A stretch of 64,000 bases of DNA from Dermacentor variabilis (Eukaryota > Arthropoda > Arachnida > Ixodida > Ixodidae): positions 258,799,115 through 258,863,114 of the forward strand of contig NC_134568.1 in NCBI RefSeq assembly GCF_050947875.1, read 5' to 3'. The position numbers and the translations under genes were made by a program. Positions 20,990 through 32,600 of the stretch are shown here, piece by piece (the stretch's first letter is position 1; every line of letters starts with the position of its first letter). A model generated the notes under the pieces. The model was not told the DNA's origin. It saw only the letters and a list, made by a program, of their open reading frames with translations, and ran no database searches.

Positions 20990-22200
20990 GAGGGACTGGG
21001 AACGGAATGGAGGGCCTCACTCCGCAACTCTGGACGCCACTGTATGCCCTCACTGCATGTGAGGCCCCAAAACACTGCAAGCCGCTAATGTTACGAGATA
21101 TCCCAAAGTTAGTACGTCCCTCCCCATGCTCTTCCGCGCTTCTCGACGCAGCTGTACATTTCCGTTATAGGATAAAGTTGTTCGGCAAGGAGGTTGCGGC
21201 ATACCTGCACATGATATACTTTTGCGTAGAGAGAGAGAGAGAGATAGGAGTCGGGGAAAAATTATAGTACAGCCATATGCACATTTGTTTCAAGCATTTT
21301 TTTTTGTTCTTCTTTTTCCTATGCACTTAACGAAAGATAAAATAAGGAACCTTGCTACCGCACAGTTTGAACGATACGGCACTTGAGCAGCAGAGGCACG
21401 CCTTACGGCCAACTAGTGACTGCGTACTCTTACGCCGACGCGCGTACAAGGATATGCGAAGGTGAACAGTCGTCGACGACGCGCAGATCATTGCGACGAC
21501 GAAGCGGAGCGGAACCTCCCACCTGAGAGGATGGCCTCCACCTGGCTAGTAAAACTGTAGCGGAAAGCTCGAAGGTATACACCGTCAGAAATAGGCACAC
21601 AGATGTCACGACCACGGAAATTAAGGCTATTAGAGTTAAGAACAGTGCCCGCATTTCGCGTATACTGCAGCCCCGCATACATGCACACCGTGCGAGCGCG
21701 CACGCACACACACGAGTCGCATCGCCAGATGCGCTCGGTGCCCGATTCCACAGGCAGCGCGATGACCCGAAAGACAGCGCCAACTACATAAAAACGGGGA
21801 GGGCGGAGGCTGCGGCGTGGGGTGGGGGCTGGTGGGGGTACTGAGGAGCGCTCCAGGAAGAAAGCGAAGGGGCACACAATAGGCGCCACAGGATGCAGGA
21901 CAATTGCCGCATCACAGTGCACACTCAAGATGATTTCAATGGGAGCCATCGTTCCTTGACCGCTACGCACCGCTGCTCGGCGCCAGCAACGCGCCATCGA
22001 CACTCGCCATCGCCTCCGCTGGACCAGGAATGTGCCGGGGACCAAGGCACGTACGAGCCTCCTTTTCCGCAGCACCGGCGATCACCGAGCGTTTCCGCGT
22101 CGCCATCGGCGTGTACACGAAACTAGAGAGGGAGAGAGAAACACTACTGGCAGCCGAAAAGACGTCGCAACGCAAAAACGCGCCGATTCTTGCACATGCA
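20990..22200. other. No gene recognised
   Basis: GC-rich with a (GA)n tract at about 21228. A 195-codon - strand frame (21488-22075) overlaps frames in all phases and has no recognisable domain. I regard it as composition-driven. Confidence 0.4.
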
Positions 22201-22204
22201 GCAG

Positions 22205-22315
22205 TTCCCGAAGGTTTCGTGCTCCATCCCGCGAGAAATAACGACCATGGGTGTCGCGCATGGATCTCTGCACTCGGCTCTGGAGGCGAATAATGCGCAC
22301 GTGCGTGGACAGCTG
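22205..22315 (+). repeat. Dispersed repeat, pair of 9180-9290
   Basis: High identity to 9180-9290 in the same orientation (GAAGGTTTCGTGCTCCATCC start, GTGTCGCGCATGG). It diverges at both ends. Confidence 0.7.
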
Positions 22316-22734
22316 CCGGTGGTCCCTACTTTAACCTCTTTAAAGGAAACAAAACTATCATAAATGTTCGAGTTTTGATGCAGTGCCGTCTTACAAGAAC
22401 TGCGGGCTCGAACTCACTCGAAGTACTGTTTATTTTTTTCTTCTCGTGCAGTCGAAACTTAAGTTTTTCCAATAACAACGCCGTGCCCGTTTTTATAGTG
22501 TTCTATTTTTTTACTACGCAGAACTTTTAAAAATGTCTATGGCAGATAATTCTAACCCTTGAGCTGAATTGCGAGAAGAGATGGGCGTTACTGCATACGG
22601 GAAACCAATAAGCATTATCGGCTAATTAAGAATCATTATTTAGTTTTAACTATTTTCTTTAGGTCTCATATTGCAACCTACGAATTGCAGCCGATGAGCA
22701 CACTTGGAACGAGTTCTCAAGGTAAGATCAGTTT

Positions 22735-22787
<53 letters not shown>

Positions 22788-22830
22788 CTTTTTATTGAAA
22801 CAGATAGCACTATGGGGTCTCGGTATTGAG
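22735..22830 (-). repeat. (GATT)n tail after a retro-type AATAAA
   Basis: On the - strand TGTTTCAATAAAAAGATTC leads into about 50 bp of (AATC)n. Probably the tail of a truncated non-LTR element whose body lies at 22800-22960. Confidence 0.55.
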
Positions 22831-22959
22831 GGAAGTGGTAAAGAAAAGAGAAGGAAGAAATGAAACGCATACATTTAGCGTCTCGATCCCTCTGGCATGC
22901 ACTTCTTTCCCGGGGGTGACCCACTATTTAAGAGAGGTGATACAGATGGGGTGTAAATG

Positions 22960-23480
22960 TCCGTCTCTTTTGCTCTGCAGGTCACTGCAGTCCCAGAAGA
23001 AATGCTGTTTGGTTGGGCTGACCCCAACGGTTCATCAACTGTAAACAACCTGCGGTGCCGTCGAAGAAGCTTCTTCTGCCGCTTCTCTATCGGGCGGACG
23101 CCTTCTTCTCTTGAGAGCTCCAGCATGAGCCTTGTGTATAGAAAGCTTCGTCCCCCCCCCCCCCCCATATATAGACCTTTCGGTAAACGTGCAACGTTCA
23201 GAAGTATCTGCTGTCACGACATCCATCGTCTGACGCTATAGTTTTGTTACGCAAGCGTCATCCGACGGCGGGATACAACTCGGGCGCAAAAGGAACGTGC
23301 TGTCCGAGTCTTCGGCAGCGGAACGGAGTGCGAGCGCTTGGACTGACAGCGCGCGTTGTTGCGTACTCCAGGGTAGCGTACCGTACTGCTGCCGAGAAGT
23401 AGCGGCGCCTGCCTATCGAAGCTCAACCGACATTACTTATTGGGTAGCGTGGCGTTGTCGGCGGGCTGCAGGCATCCGGT
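22960..23480. other. No gene recognised; poly-C tract
   Basis: Contains a run of about 16 C at 23152-23167. The part next to 23487 may be the leader of the - strand LTR element. No coding signal was found. Confidence 0.4.
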
Positions 23481-23486
23481 AAACCA

Positions 23487-23904
23487 TGGCGAGCAAGCAA
23501 GGGCGAGACGATTTGCTAGTGCGAAACTTGCACGGTTTATTCAAAGGTAGATGAAAGAAAATGAGAAGAGCATGAAGTATATCAAAGTACATTTCGGAGC
23601 CCCTTAAATAGGCTCTCTACAAGTGTGGCCGGGATCTTGCTTCCGTCGATGTCACGTGACAGGCACAGAGAGAGGGCCCCTCCTCCTCTGGCATTACCGA
23701 GCAAGGAAAGGAAAAGTCACGCCTCATTTCGACGAAGCCTGGTAGAAGGCCGGGTGGTAGAAGGTCGGGTGGTAGAAGGCCCTTTGTGCGCAAGGTGCGT
23801 GACGTTAACCATCGCAGGAAAAGTCACGCCCCATTTCGACGAATCCTGGTAGAAGGTCGGGTGAAATTCCTGTCGCCACGTGGTGTCAGACGCCAACCCT
23901 AACA
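23487..23904 (-). mobile_element. Putative LTR (418 bp)
   Basis: On the - strand it runs from TGTTAGGGTTGGCG to CTTGCTCGCCA. It includes a TATTTAAGGGGC promoter-like box at about 23605 and GAATAAACCGTGC at about 23540. After its end TGGTTTACCGG could be a primer-binding site. Short GGTAGAAGG(C/T)CGGGT units repeat three times at 23743-23790. No target duplication is seen, so the ends are tentative. Confidence 0.5.
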
Positions 23905-24143
23905 GCGTGTAGGTCAGTCCAAGAAGCTCATCTTGAGCGGCTGGCGTCTGCGGAAGAAAAATATAGGTCGAGTACTTGACCAACATCAAGGTGCCTCAAA
24001 AAATATCATGAACTGCAGTGAATTCGATTTACAAACGAAATACGTATCGCGTGCTTTTATCCAACATTTATTTCTTGAAACACTTCCTCCTCTTGCAGAG
24101 ATATACAGAAAAAGAAGCTGTCGATGTTAACGACATATAGTGG

Positions 24144-24144
<1 letters not shown>

Positions 24145-24225
<81 letters not shown>
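24145..24225. repeat. (CA)n microsatellite
   Basis: About 81 bp of pure CA directly next to the LTR-like end at 24226. It produces long spurious frames in all phases. Confidence 0.97.
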
Positions 24226-24227
<2 letters not shown>

Positions 24228-24700
24228 TTGTAATCGCGCCGCTGGCACGAGTTGTTGGGAACTCGGCGCTGACGCCCGTTGTTGCACCTGGGTCGCAAGC
24301 CCCAAGGGTAGCGTTGGCCTGGCGGCCTGGGGCACAACTGGAAGCATCCGAAGGTCCCGGCAAAGCATGAGTCGACTGGTAACAACAAAACAACTTGTTT
24401 ATTCTAACATCGCAAAGAGTTGGCGGTCAGGTCGACCGAAGTAGAGAGACGGGAGAGCACGTTACTCAACAGAAGAAATCGGAGCCCTCTTTGGTGTCCG
24501 GGGGCAGCTGCTTTTATACTCTCGCAGTTGAGGGCAAGAAGGAACCCCTCTATAGACGAGCACGTGACTGTGCCGCTCGGGCACAATGGGATAAGGTGGC
24601 GCAGCGTCGTGTCGGCGCCACTCGGGCACAATGGGAAGAGAAGGTGGAGCAGCCGTCGTGTCGGCGCCTGTCAGACCCCCTCGCTTCACAGTTGTTGGGA
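24228..24700 (-). mobile_element. Putative LTR of a Gypsy-like element
   Basis: On the - strand it starts near TGTGAAGCGAGGGGG. It carries GAGAGTATAAAAGCAGC (TATA, about 24515) and TTAGAATAAACAAG (about 24400), and ends around GAGTTCCCAACAAC. CTCGTGCCAGCGGCGCG follows in the position of a primer-binding site. A CCCATTGTGCCCGAG(C/T)GGC segment is repeated twice inside. Confidence 0.5.
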
Positions 24701-24924
24701 GCTCCTCTCCCCGGCTGCCGCGCTTCGACAAGCGTGGGCACCAATATGCACATACACTCACACACGCACATGAAGACACGTGGCATTGGAACATGCCTGG
24801 ACGCGCTTGGCAGGGAGGCGTAGCGGCGGCGCCGAACGGGCCAAAATGTCTGCCGCTTTGAACGAAGCCCCGGCGTCCGTTGCATCCGCGCCGGCTATAC
24901 CGCGCGTCGTAGGCGAAACGTAAC

Positions 24925-24965
24925 AACACACACACACACACGCGCGCGCGCACGCACACACACAA
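24925..24965. repeat. (CA)n/(CG)n microsatellite
   Basis: CA repeats with a CGCGCGCG centre. The flanking sequence is unassigned. Confidence 0.9.
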
Positions 24966-25394
24966 ACGACAAAGATAAAAAATCTCCGCCAATCCACTCC
25001 TGTGAAGGTGATTAGTCAGCGAAGCTGTATATGTGTTGCGCCTAATGTAGACTCGTCGAGCACTGATCCCATGATGTGCGCCCGTTCCGCACATTGCTTT
25101 TCAAAGTGATATATGGCACAAAAACACGTTTCAGCGCAGTTTACAAAACCTTCATTTTATTCATTACTTTGAAATTACTGTTATAACTGCTTTGTGGTCG
25201 CTGAAGTAACCGAGGCCAAAGCCTTCCACGAAGTTGGTGAACTACTGCTTTGTTTATGGTTTTGAGATGTCTATACGTTAAACTCTCCGACAACGACCAC
25301 CTGCGAGGGATTGGCGGCAACGTACGTTGATCAACGCGGAAGTGCGCGCACGTCGTCATCAATCTTGTGGTTTGACGGCTGCTTCCCTGGGTTG

Positions 25395-25990
25395 CGCGTC
25401 GGCGTCGGTGTAACCGCGCGAACGCGCGCGTGCCACTGCTCGCGTGTTTGTTGTCATCAACTGGCTCGATGGCCTCGCTCAGCGTAACCGCGCGAACGCA
25501 CTCATTCCGCTGCTTGCGCGTTCATCGTCTTCATCCACAGCTGGCTCCGATGCCCCTCATCATGCCAGCGCTGTTGTTGTAGCCTGTGATGCGTGTGTGT
25601 AGACGACGGAATGCTCTTTCGCTTGACATGATGCGCGGGCTTGGCCAGCGTACCCACACTCAGTGGCGTAGCTAGGTCGTCTGGCACCCGGGGCCCATAG
25701 GTCTTCTGTCAACCCCCCCCCCCCACCCGGGTGTAGTCGAGGAAGGCGAGGATATCGACAATTTCCGGGTTTCTTCAGACGTATATGACCCCTCCCCCCT
25801 CCCCCCCCCCGCCCCGCTGGCCCCTTGCACCCGGGGCCCGCGGCCCCCCGGCCCCCCCAGTTGCTACGCCACTGCCCACACTGCCCCTAGCGCTCGTGCC
25901 ACTGGTCTTGCCTTCGTCGTCGTCTTCTTCCACAGAAGGCACCGATGCCCCTCATCATGCCAGCGTTCCCACACAGAAAACGCCAGTTGT
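25395..25990 (+). repeat. Degenerate tandem repeats
   Basis: Units sharing GTAACCGCGCGAACGC, a GTTCATCGTCTTCATCCACAG-like stretch and CCGATGCCCCTCATCATGCC recur at about 25410, 25490, 25530 and 25940 with much divergence. The hAT-like element at 25661 interrupts the array. Confidence 0.5.
25661..25874. mobile_element. hAT-like MITE (214 bp), 8-bp target duplication
   Basis: Perfect 12-bp terminal inverted repeats CAGTGGCGTAGC/GCTACGCCACTG, flanked by CCCACACT on both sides (25653-25660 and 25875-25882). The 8-bp duplication is that of the hAT superfamily. The interior is C/G-rich with no coding capacity. A second copy starts at 63927. Confidence 0.85.
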
Positions 25991-26510
25991 GTTTAACTTT
26001 TCCTTTTGCTTCATAATTTCCTCGAGTGTCGGCTCGTCGCGACGCTGGCAGATCCTCGAAACCATATACGCGCGATATGGGTTAGATAAGGTGAAAAATA
26101 AAATAATTCGAGACAGCATACTTCACCAAACCCTGCAATAACCTTTAAACCCATAAGCAATATCAATGTCACCCGTTAGCTCATCTGGTTTTTCCCTAAT
26201 TGTACAGCACTTTTCGAGCAAAACTGGAAACTGGAAACAAGAGTCGCAAGGAGATGAGAAATTGAGCGATCTACTAAGGGAGAAAGCCAAGGTGATAGCC
26301 AAACAGCGAGGAAAAGCGAAAACTGTTTGTAAAAATATTTATTAATCAACATCTTTTTATTTAAAAAGGAAGTAGAGAAAACGCCGCCGGATGTAGAGAA
26401 TAATTCCGTGTGTTTTGAATGACGCTTCTACAGTTATCAATCGAGCCGCCTGACGTAGCCACTTCCGTGTTGTGCCAATGTGGGTGTTTTTCTAACCTTC
26501 CGCGGTGGGC
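25990..26510. other. No gene seen
   Basis: AT-rich, no supported feature. Confidence 0.45.
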
Positions 26511-26514
26511 GCAG

Positions 26515-26775
26515 TACGTCTAGAACCGCAGTGTCCTGCGCTCTACGCGATTGCACGGGTCTGGCGACCATGCATCGTTACGCAACTTCTCAAATAACAA
26601 TACGAGTCGGTTTTGGCACTTGGTAGAGCAGTAAACGAGGGATCCAAGAGAACTGTGATTGTTCGAGAGCCCAGGACGCGGCCCGAGCTCAAGGCATTCT
26701 GGAATGAGGACGCCTCTCCAAAGCTGCATTTACCAAATAAAAATGTTTATTCTCTCTCTCTTTCTCTCTCTCCGC
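26515..26775 (+). mobile_element. Probable non-LTR 3' end with (CT)n tail
   Basis: CCAAATAAAAATGTTTATT at about 26728 is followed at once by (CT)n (26750-26771), the same end structure as the LINE at 14090. The body upstream is short and unrecognised. Confidence 0.4.
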
Positions 26776-26941
26776 AAATATATATTTATTTAGAATTCTT
26801 CCAGAGCTAATTCAAAAAATGCTACTAGAAATCTTTATTTTACACTTTCGCTTGTTTACTTGTTCTTGGGCAGTGTTCCTCCTGCACTTCTTTCATGCGC
26901 GAGTCCATTTGATCTGGCTCCTTGTGCGCCAAGTAAAGGAG

Positions 26942-26977
26942 AGGTGTATCTCACAGGTGTACCTGTGAGATACGCCT
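26942..26977. repeat. 36-bp near-perfect palindrome
   Basis: Arms AGGTGTATCTCACAGGT and ACCTGTGAGATACGCCT pair with one mismatch around a 2-nt centre. It could be a hairpin or the centre of a fold-back insertion. Confidence 0.8.
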
Positions 26978-27554
26978 TATTTCATTTCTCTTTTGCGGGT
27001 TTACGCGTCTTTATGGCTAATGGTGGGCATTAGTCACGTTTGTACTATAGTAAAGGTGCCCCCCCCCCTCATTTTAATAGAAAAGTTACCTTTGGTTGAC
27101 CCTCCCCCCACGCGAAAAACAATCCTCGGTACGTGCCCGACTCAGGCGTTGTTTAATGAATAGTTTATAATGTTTAAGAGGTCACAAGGAAACAGAATAA
27201 AATATTTATCACATTCACTGTAATTCCATCAGGACAAGGAGCTGACGAGGGTGGGTATCATCACTTGAGCGAATTTAGAAAATGCAACTTCAGTAAAGTC
27301 TGACGTTAGGGTTGGTTTTTGCAAGTTATGTGAAGTAGACGACGGAATGCTCTTTCGCCTGACATTGTTAATATCGAAAACAATGATGCGTTTCATCGTG
27401 CTTTATGATTGTCATCACTTTATGTATGGTCACTGTGATCCACGGGCCCGATGATATCAAGCCCGCGCCCGGCCCGGCCTGCGGGCTTCGCCGGGACAAT
27501 ATAACGAGAAACTCTATGGCCAGGACTGTTGGTGTTGGCTGGCAAACTTAAAGG

Positions 27555-28015
27555 TCCCTTCAGGTCGCCTAGCCCGGTGCAGTCTCAAACTCCAGGAATC
27601 CAACATCACCATGGTCTATAAACGTCGGAGGAAGCATTCTGACATCGATTGCCTGTGGCGCGTTCTTATTGACCCGTCACTGCAGGCGAACTGGACAACA
27701 ACGCCTTTCTAGGAAAAATATCTGCAGACGACTTCGCCGAACAGCGACGAGAACACCCGGAGTAGCTAGTAGGCAAGACCGATGTTGTCCCTAGTGTATT
27801 TTGGCGTGGACTGTCTTTGTTTTGCTTGCACAATGACATCTTCACAAAAAAGAACTTTACCACAGTCCGCGCAAACTCCTGGACGCCCTGCACGACGAAG
27901 AGACAGCCTAGCACCTTGGGCTTGCCCGTACGCCCGCCCTGGCCACTGACGTCATCCGCTACGTCAAGACATGCCGTGACTTCCAGCGACGCAAGACACG
28001 TTAGGCCCGAGCCCG
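27555..28015 (+). pseudogene. Gypsy RNase H to integrase fragment, heavily frame-shifted
   Basis: Across three + frames the sequence follows the usual Gypsy order: a VYKRRRKHSDIDCLW segment (RNase H end) at about 27612, a linker with an ADDFAE-like piece at about 27725, then DALHDEETA (about 27878) and VIRYVKTC-like residues before QRRK-type bases near 27990. Many stops. No LTR was found next to it. Confidence 0.6.
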
Positions 28016-28019
28016 TGCA

Positions 28020-29677
28020 GTGCTCTAGTCGTAGTTCACTCCCCATCCTTCAATGGCAATTTTTTAATTTTCATGGCGCGCATATCACGTGTGAAGGTGC
28101 ACGCACATTGTACCCTGCAGTTTATAAGGATTCCAATATATTCCAGGTGTATTTTATAAAAACGTAACTGTACTTTCGCAAGGTCAAAAATTGCCGACTC
28201 TCCCGTAATCGAGAGTAGATGTAAGAATGAAATGGCAACCAGCAAAGATTGGTTGGAGATGATATTCGTTACAATCTCAAAATGTGTGTAGTGCAAAGTG
28301 CATGTTTGCAACGGCACACCCCACCACACCACACCGGCCCATATGGACGCTGCCAAGCTAGAAGGAGAAAACCGGCTGAAGGCGGCACGACAGACTGCCC
28401 GCCACGCAGCGTGGCGCCATCTTTCAAGGCGACGTAAAACCCGTGCCGCGGAACTCACGGATTGCTGGCGTTCAAAGAGAATAGGCAGCCCTGTCTCAGC
28501 GCCAAAAGATGACACTGTATATGGTTCCCTCTATCTGCCTTTTGAACGTGCGCTATTCGAAATTACAAATAAAAATTCAGCGTACTAGAAGTTACAGCTT
28601 CAGTGATATTGTGAACAAACATGCAGAAAAACTCGGAAGCAATATTTTTTGTAACTTGTCTGGGCAGTAACTAGCGTATGTACTGAAGTCCTGTACAAAG
28701 GTTTGGGGGCAGAGAGACCATTTTCTTGGTTTGACTGCAGGGTTACTACCGTGGTTCGCGTTCCCCTGAGTCGAAGGCTGCCGGATGAGCTCGTTTTGTC
28801 CTCGCAGCTTGACCGGTAACGGCTCTAGCCTTTTGGCCCAAAGTCTCTTGAAGGTCGCCGACAACGGGAGCTGACAGTGTGGCGAAACGGACTTGTAGGT
28901 TCATCTTGAATGGCAGTAGTTAAGTGGTTAGTAAAGACGAGGATAAAAATTCAGTGCCCTTCCACTCTGTACAGAAGGATGACGAGCGAAGCTGTGAATG
29001 TGGACCCCTTGATGAACTGACCCTCCGCCGCGGGTCGGCCCGGTATTGCAATATCGGGCTTCGGGATCGGGAAACGTATGAAAAATTGTATTCATACGGA
29101 GACGAGATCCGCCAAAACCTAACCATATACAGCTTCACTGTAAAAAAAAAGGAGACACATAGACACCCGGGAGCTAAGAGCATTTCATGTGTGAAAACGT
29201 CGCAGCGCGCGAAACTACTCCGACTACACCGCTAGCCTTCTGCGTAGCAGACGACTCGTCAAGAAAGTTGCGACTGCAGCGCCTTTAGGAGAAATGCGAT
29301 TTGAACGCTCCCTTTTAGAACTTAAATAGTATAACTAATAAAATAACGTGGTGAATTAAATTCTAGCTGTAATTTGTGGTAAAAATAGAGCTGAAAAAAA
29401 GACTGACACTTCATCATCAACTTATGCACATCTACCGCATCTACCCCGAGCTAGGGTGCACCGGTGCACCTCCCTACCCAAGCGTTTGGTTGGTTTGGTT
29501 TTGGCGGGAGCATGTGCGTTGTGTGCGTGGTCTGCTGCTCTTGCAACAACTGCAATGTGATCGTAGCGTAGTAGTGACAGAAGTTTCAACACTTGCTTTT
29601 TGGTTTGAGATAAGCTGAATTGTGTCTTGTAAAATTCTTTTGCGGTTTTATTAGTCCCGTCTACTTGTTCTGTGACG
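28020..29677. other. Region upstream of FEN1; no other gene recognised
   Basis: A 96-codon + frame (28298-28588) and its antisense partner are unrecognised. Near 29030 there is a short GC-rich CGGGTCGGCCCGG stretch. The FEN1 promoter should lie in the last few hundred bases, but I see no TATA box. An upstream 5' UTR exon cannot be excluded. Confidence 0.4.
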
Positions 29678-32600
29678 ATGGGAATCACCGGTTTATCGAA
29701 GGTGATCGCTGACAATGCGCCCGATGCTATTAAGGAGTCTGACATCAAGAGCTACTTCGGTATGTCATTCTCTCACTTACCCTTGTGTAATATTCTTGTA
29801 TTGATTAACTGATGAACAAGCGTTGAGTTCAATTCTCATGCCTTTGCAGGAAGAAAAATTGCAATAGATGCATCGATGTGCTTGTACCAATTCCTGATCG
29901 CAGTGCGTCAGGAAAACAACATGCTCACTAACAGTGAAGGCGAGACTACAAGGTGAGCGCTCGTTGTGTTTATGGACGCGGGCTAACGTGAGTGTGTGTT
30001 CTTTCGTTTATTTCTGTCTACAGCCACCTAGTCGGGTTCTTCTACAGAACAATCCGAATGATTGAGAATGGCATCAAACCTGTGTATGTTTTTGATGGAA
30101 AGCCGCCGGGTATGAAATCGTCGGAGGTACGTCGACTTGTCACAGTGCTTTTATTGGTACAAGTACGCTGCGCAAGGGTGACATGCACCTTTACTTGCTT
30201 TCAGCTTGAAAAACGCCAAGAGCGTAGGGAAGCAGCTGAAAAGGAACTGGAGAAGGCAGAAGAGGCAGGTCGGTATGGTTGTTGTTGAAGACGATGCAGT
30301 TTTTTTATTTTGTTGTGTCTGTGCACTGATTACGTTAGGAGGCAAAGAAAAAAGAATGCTGCCAGCTTGAAGTGCAGACACCAAGCTGACGAGTTGCGAC
30401 GTCCACGCTTGTGTCTAGAGCGTTTAATCGGTGCGCTGCGATGCTAGGAGACCGGTACAAGTGCATTGTCGGCCGCTTTATGAGACACTGCTTGCGAACA
30501 GTGGAAGTCACAAAGGATGCGCTAGCTACACTGTATTTGACCTGGCACCTTGAACATAGCAGCTTTGGTGTAGTTTCACTTCTTTTTGTCCTGCTGCGCA
30601 GCGCTCTAGTTAGGTGTGCAGACGTCTGTACGTTTTTTTTTTTTCTGTGTTCGGTCGCTTCACAAATAATTAGAATGCCTTTGCAGCGGTAGCACTTACG
30701 TCACCCGTTCTTTTTTGCATTAGGAAACCAAGAAGAAATCAATAAATTCAGCAAGCGACTTGTAAAGGTGACCCGGCAACACGGTGAAGATTGCAAGAAA
30801 CTTTTGACCCTTATGGGTGTTCCGTACATTGAAGTAGGTTTACATCCTGTTCATGATCATCTAGCCAATAGCTAACTGTCAAGGCTGTTTGCTGTGTTTC
30901 ATTCTGATCTGTACAAAAAGGACGTTTATCTAAGGGCTCTAAACTAGCATGCATGCCATGCACCGTTTGCTTTACTTTACTGCAGGCCCCGTGTGAAGCT
31001 GAAGCTCAGTGTGCCGAGCTTGTTAAGGGTGGCAAAGTGTATGGGACTGCAACAGAAGACATGGATGGGTTGACGTTCGGTACAAATATCCTGCTTCGTC
31101 ACATGACATACAGTGAAGCTCGGTAGGTCTCATTTTCATCTTGCCAATATTGCCTGGTGCTTCAATTTCAGGATGCAATGTCAATCTTTTTTGTTGTTTA
31201 ATATTTTTGCAGTAAAATGCCGATCAAGGAGTTCAACCTTGACAAAGTACTCAATGGGCTTGAGATGAATCGTGACGAGTTTATAGATCTTTGCATCTTA
31301 CTTGGGTGTGACTACTGTGAAAGTATCCGAGGAATCGGACCAAAACGTGCAGTGGAGCTCATCAAGCAGCACAAGAGCATTGAGAAAATAATCACTGCAA
31401 TCGACACCAAGGTATGGTGAATAGCCCTGTGCCTTTTATGATCACATTGAGCTGCACTAACAATTATGCAACCTTGATGCCTGCTGCTTTTTTTCTGTCT
31501 CTCTCACTCTGTTTTGTGGAGCTGTTGAGGCTGTGACCATGGCAATACAAGCTTCTTTACTCCTAATTACAGTTGAAAAATGACAAAATATTTATCTACT
31601 GACAATCCCATTTTGTTCAGTGCTTTTATTTATATGTCTCCCCATGCAGAAATTAGGCCATGGGATGTACCACAACAGATACTTAATTTCAGCTGCCTGT
31701 GGTGCTTTTGTGTGGATGGATGTTTAGGGCGTCAGTGATTTTGTATTCCCATTTTGCAATAAAAGGGATGACTTACTGGATGGAACCCACTTGTTGGGCT
31801 TTGTAGTCACAGCTTGCCCAGAATTGAGGTCTTGATGTAATCCATGGCTGCAGCAATTCTGTCATTTTTTGTGGTTTATTCCTTAGCATCATTTGCTGGC
31901 AAGTTACCTGGTGTTGTATGTATCCTTCCTTAGGCAAAACATCCTGTTCCTTTCAGTGTGGATTCTGTATCAGTGAAAAAAAATGTCTTGTTTCCTTAGA
32001 AATATACAGTGCCTGAAGACTGGCCCTACAAGGAAGCCCGCCAACTTTTTTTGGAACCCGAAGTTACTTCCGCTGATGAAGTCCAAGTAAGGCAGCATAA
32101 GACATTTTTGGTGGCATGTTGCTAATGCGGTTGTTATTGTTGCTTGTTAATCTTCCAGCTGAAATGGAGTGATCCTGATGAAGAAGGTCTTGTTAAATTT
32201 CTTTGTGAAGAGAACGGCTTTAGGTAATCTTGTCTTTGCTTTCTATATAGAATTATCCAACCATTTCTTTTTCTGGTCGCATGTTGTGCTGCATAAAAAT
32301 TCAACAAGAGAAAATCCTTGAAAACAGTTATGTTAATACGGAATATCACTTGCAGCTGAAACTGGTGCTGCACAGTTGAACTATCATATAAGGAAAGCTC
32401 ATCTTGAATACTTCGGATTGTGCATATTTCCTAAGTATTATTTCTTCTTGGATGGTTAGAATGATCCAATAGCTTGCTTGAGGGGCCATATAAAATGTAC
32501 ATGAGAACTGCAGCATGCTAAATGTAGTGGGAAACTTTTCTTTCCCTCATAGTCTGGATAAATTGAAAGAAAGCAGAATAAAGAACAACACATCAGCAGC

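Noticed and set aside
21488..22075. 195-codon - strand frame
   Set aside because: GC-rich, open in several phases, no domain or neighbour support.
24068..24444. Several overlapping open frames with Cys-Val or His-Thr runs
   Set aside because: They come from the 81-bp (CA)n tract, which is open in every phase; the flanks are LTR-like.
28298..28588. 96-codon + frame upstream of FEN1
   Set aside because: Not recognised, overlaps an equally long antisense frame, no conserved motif.
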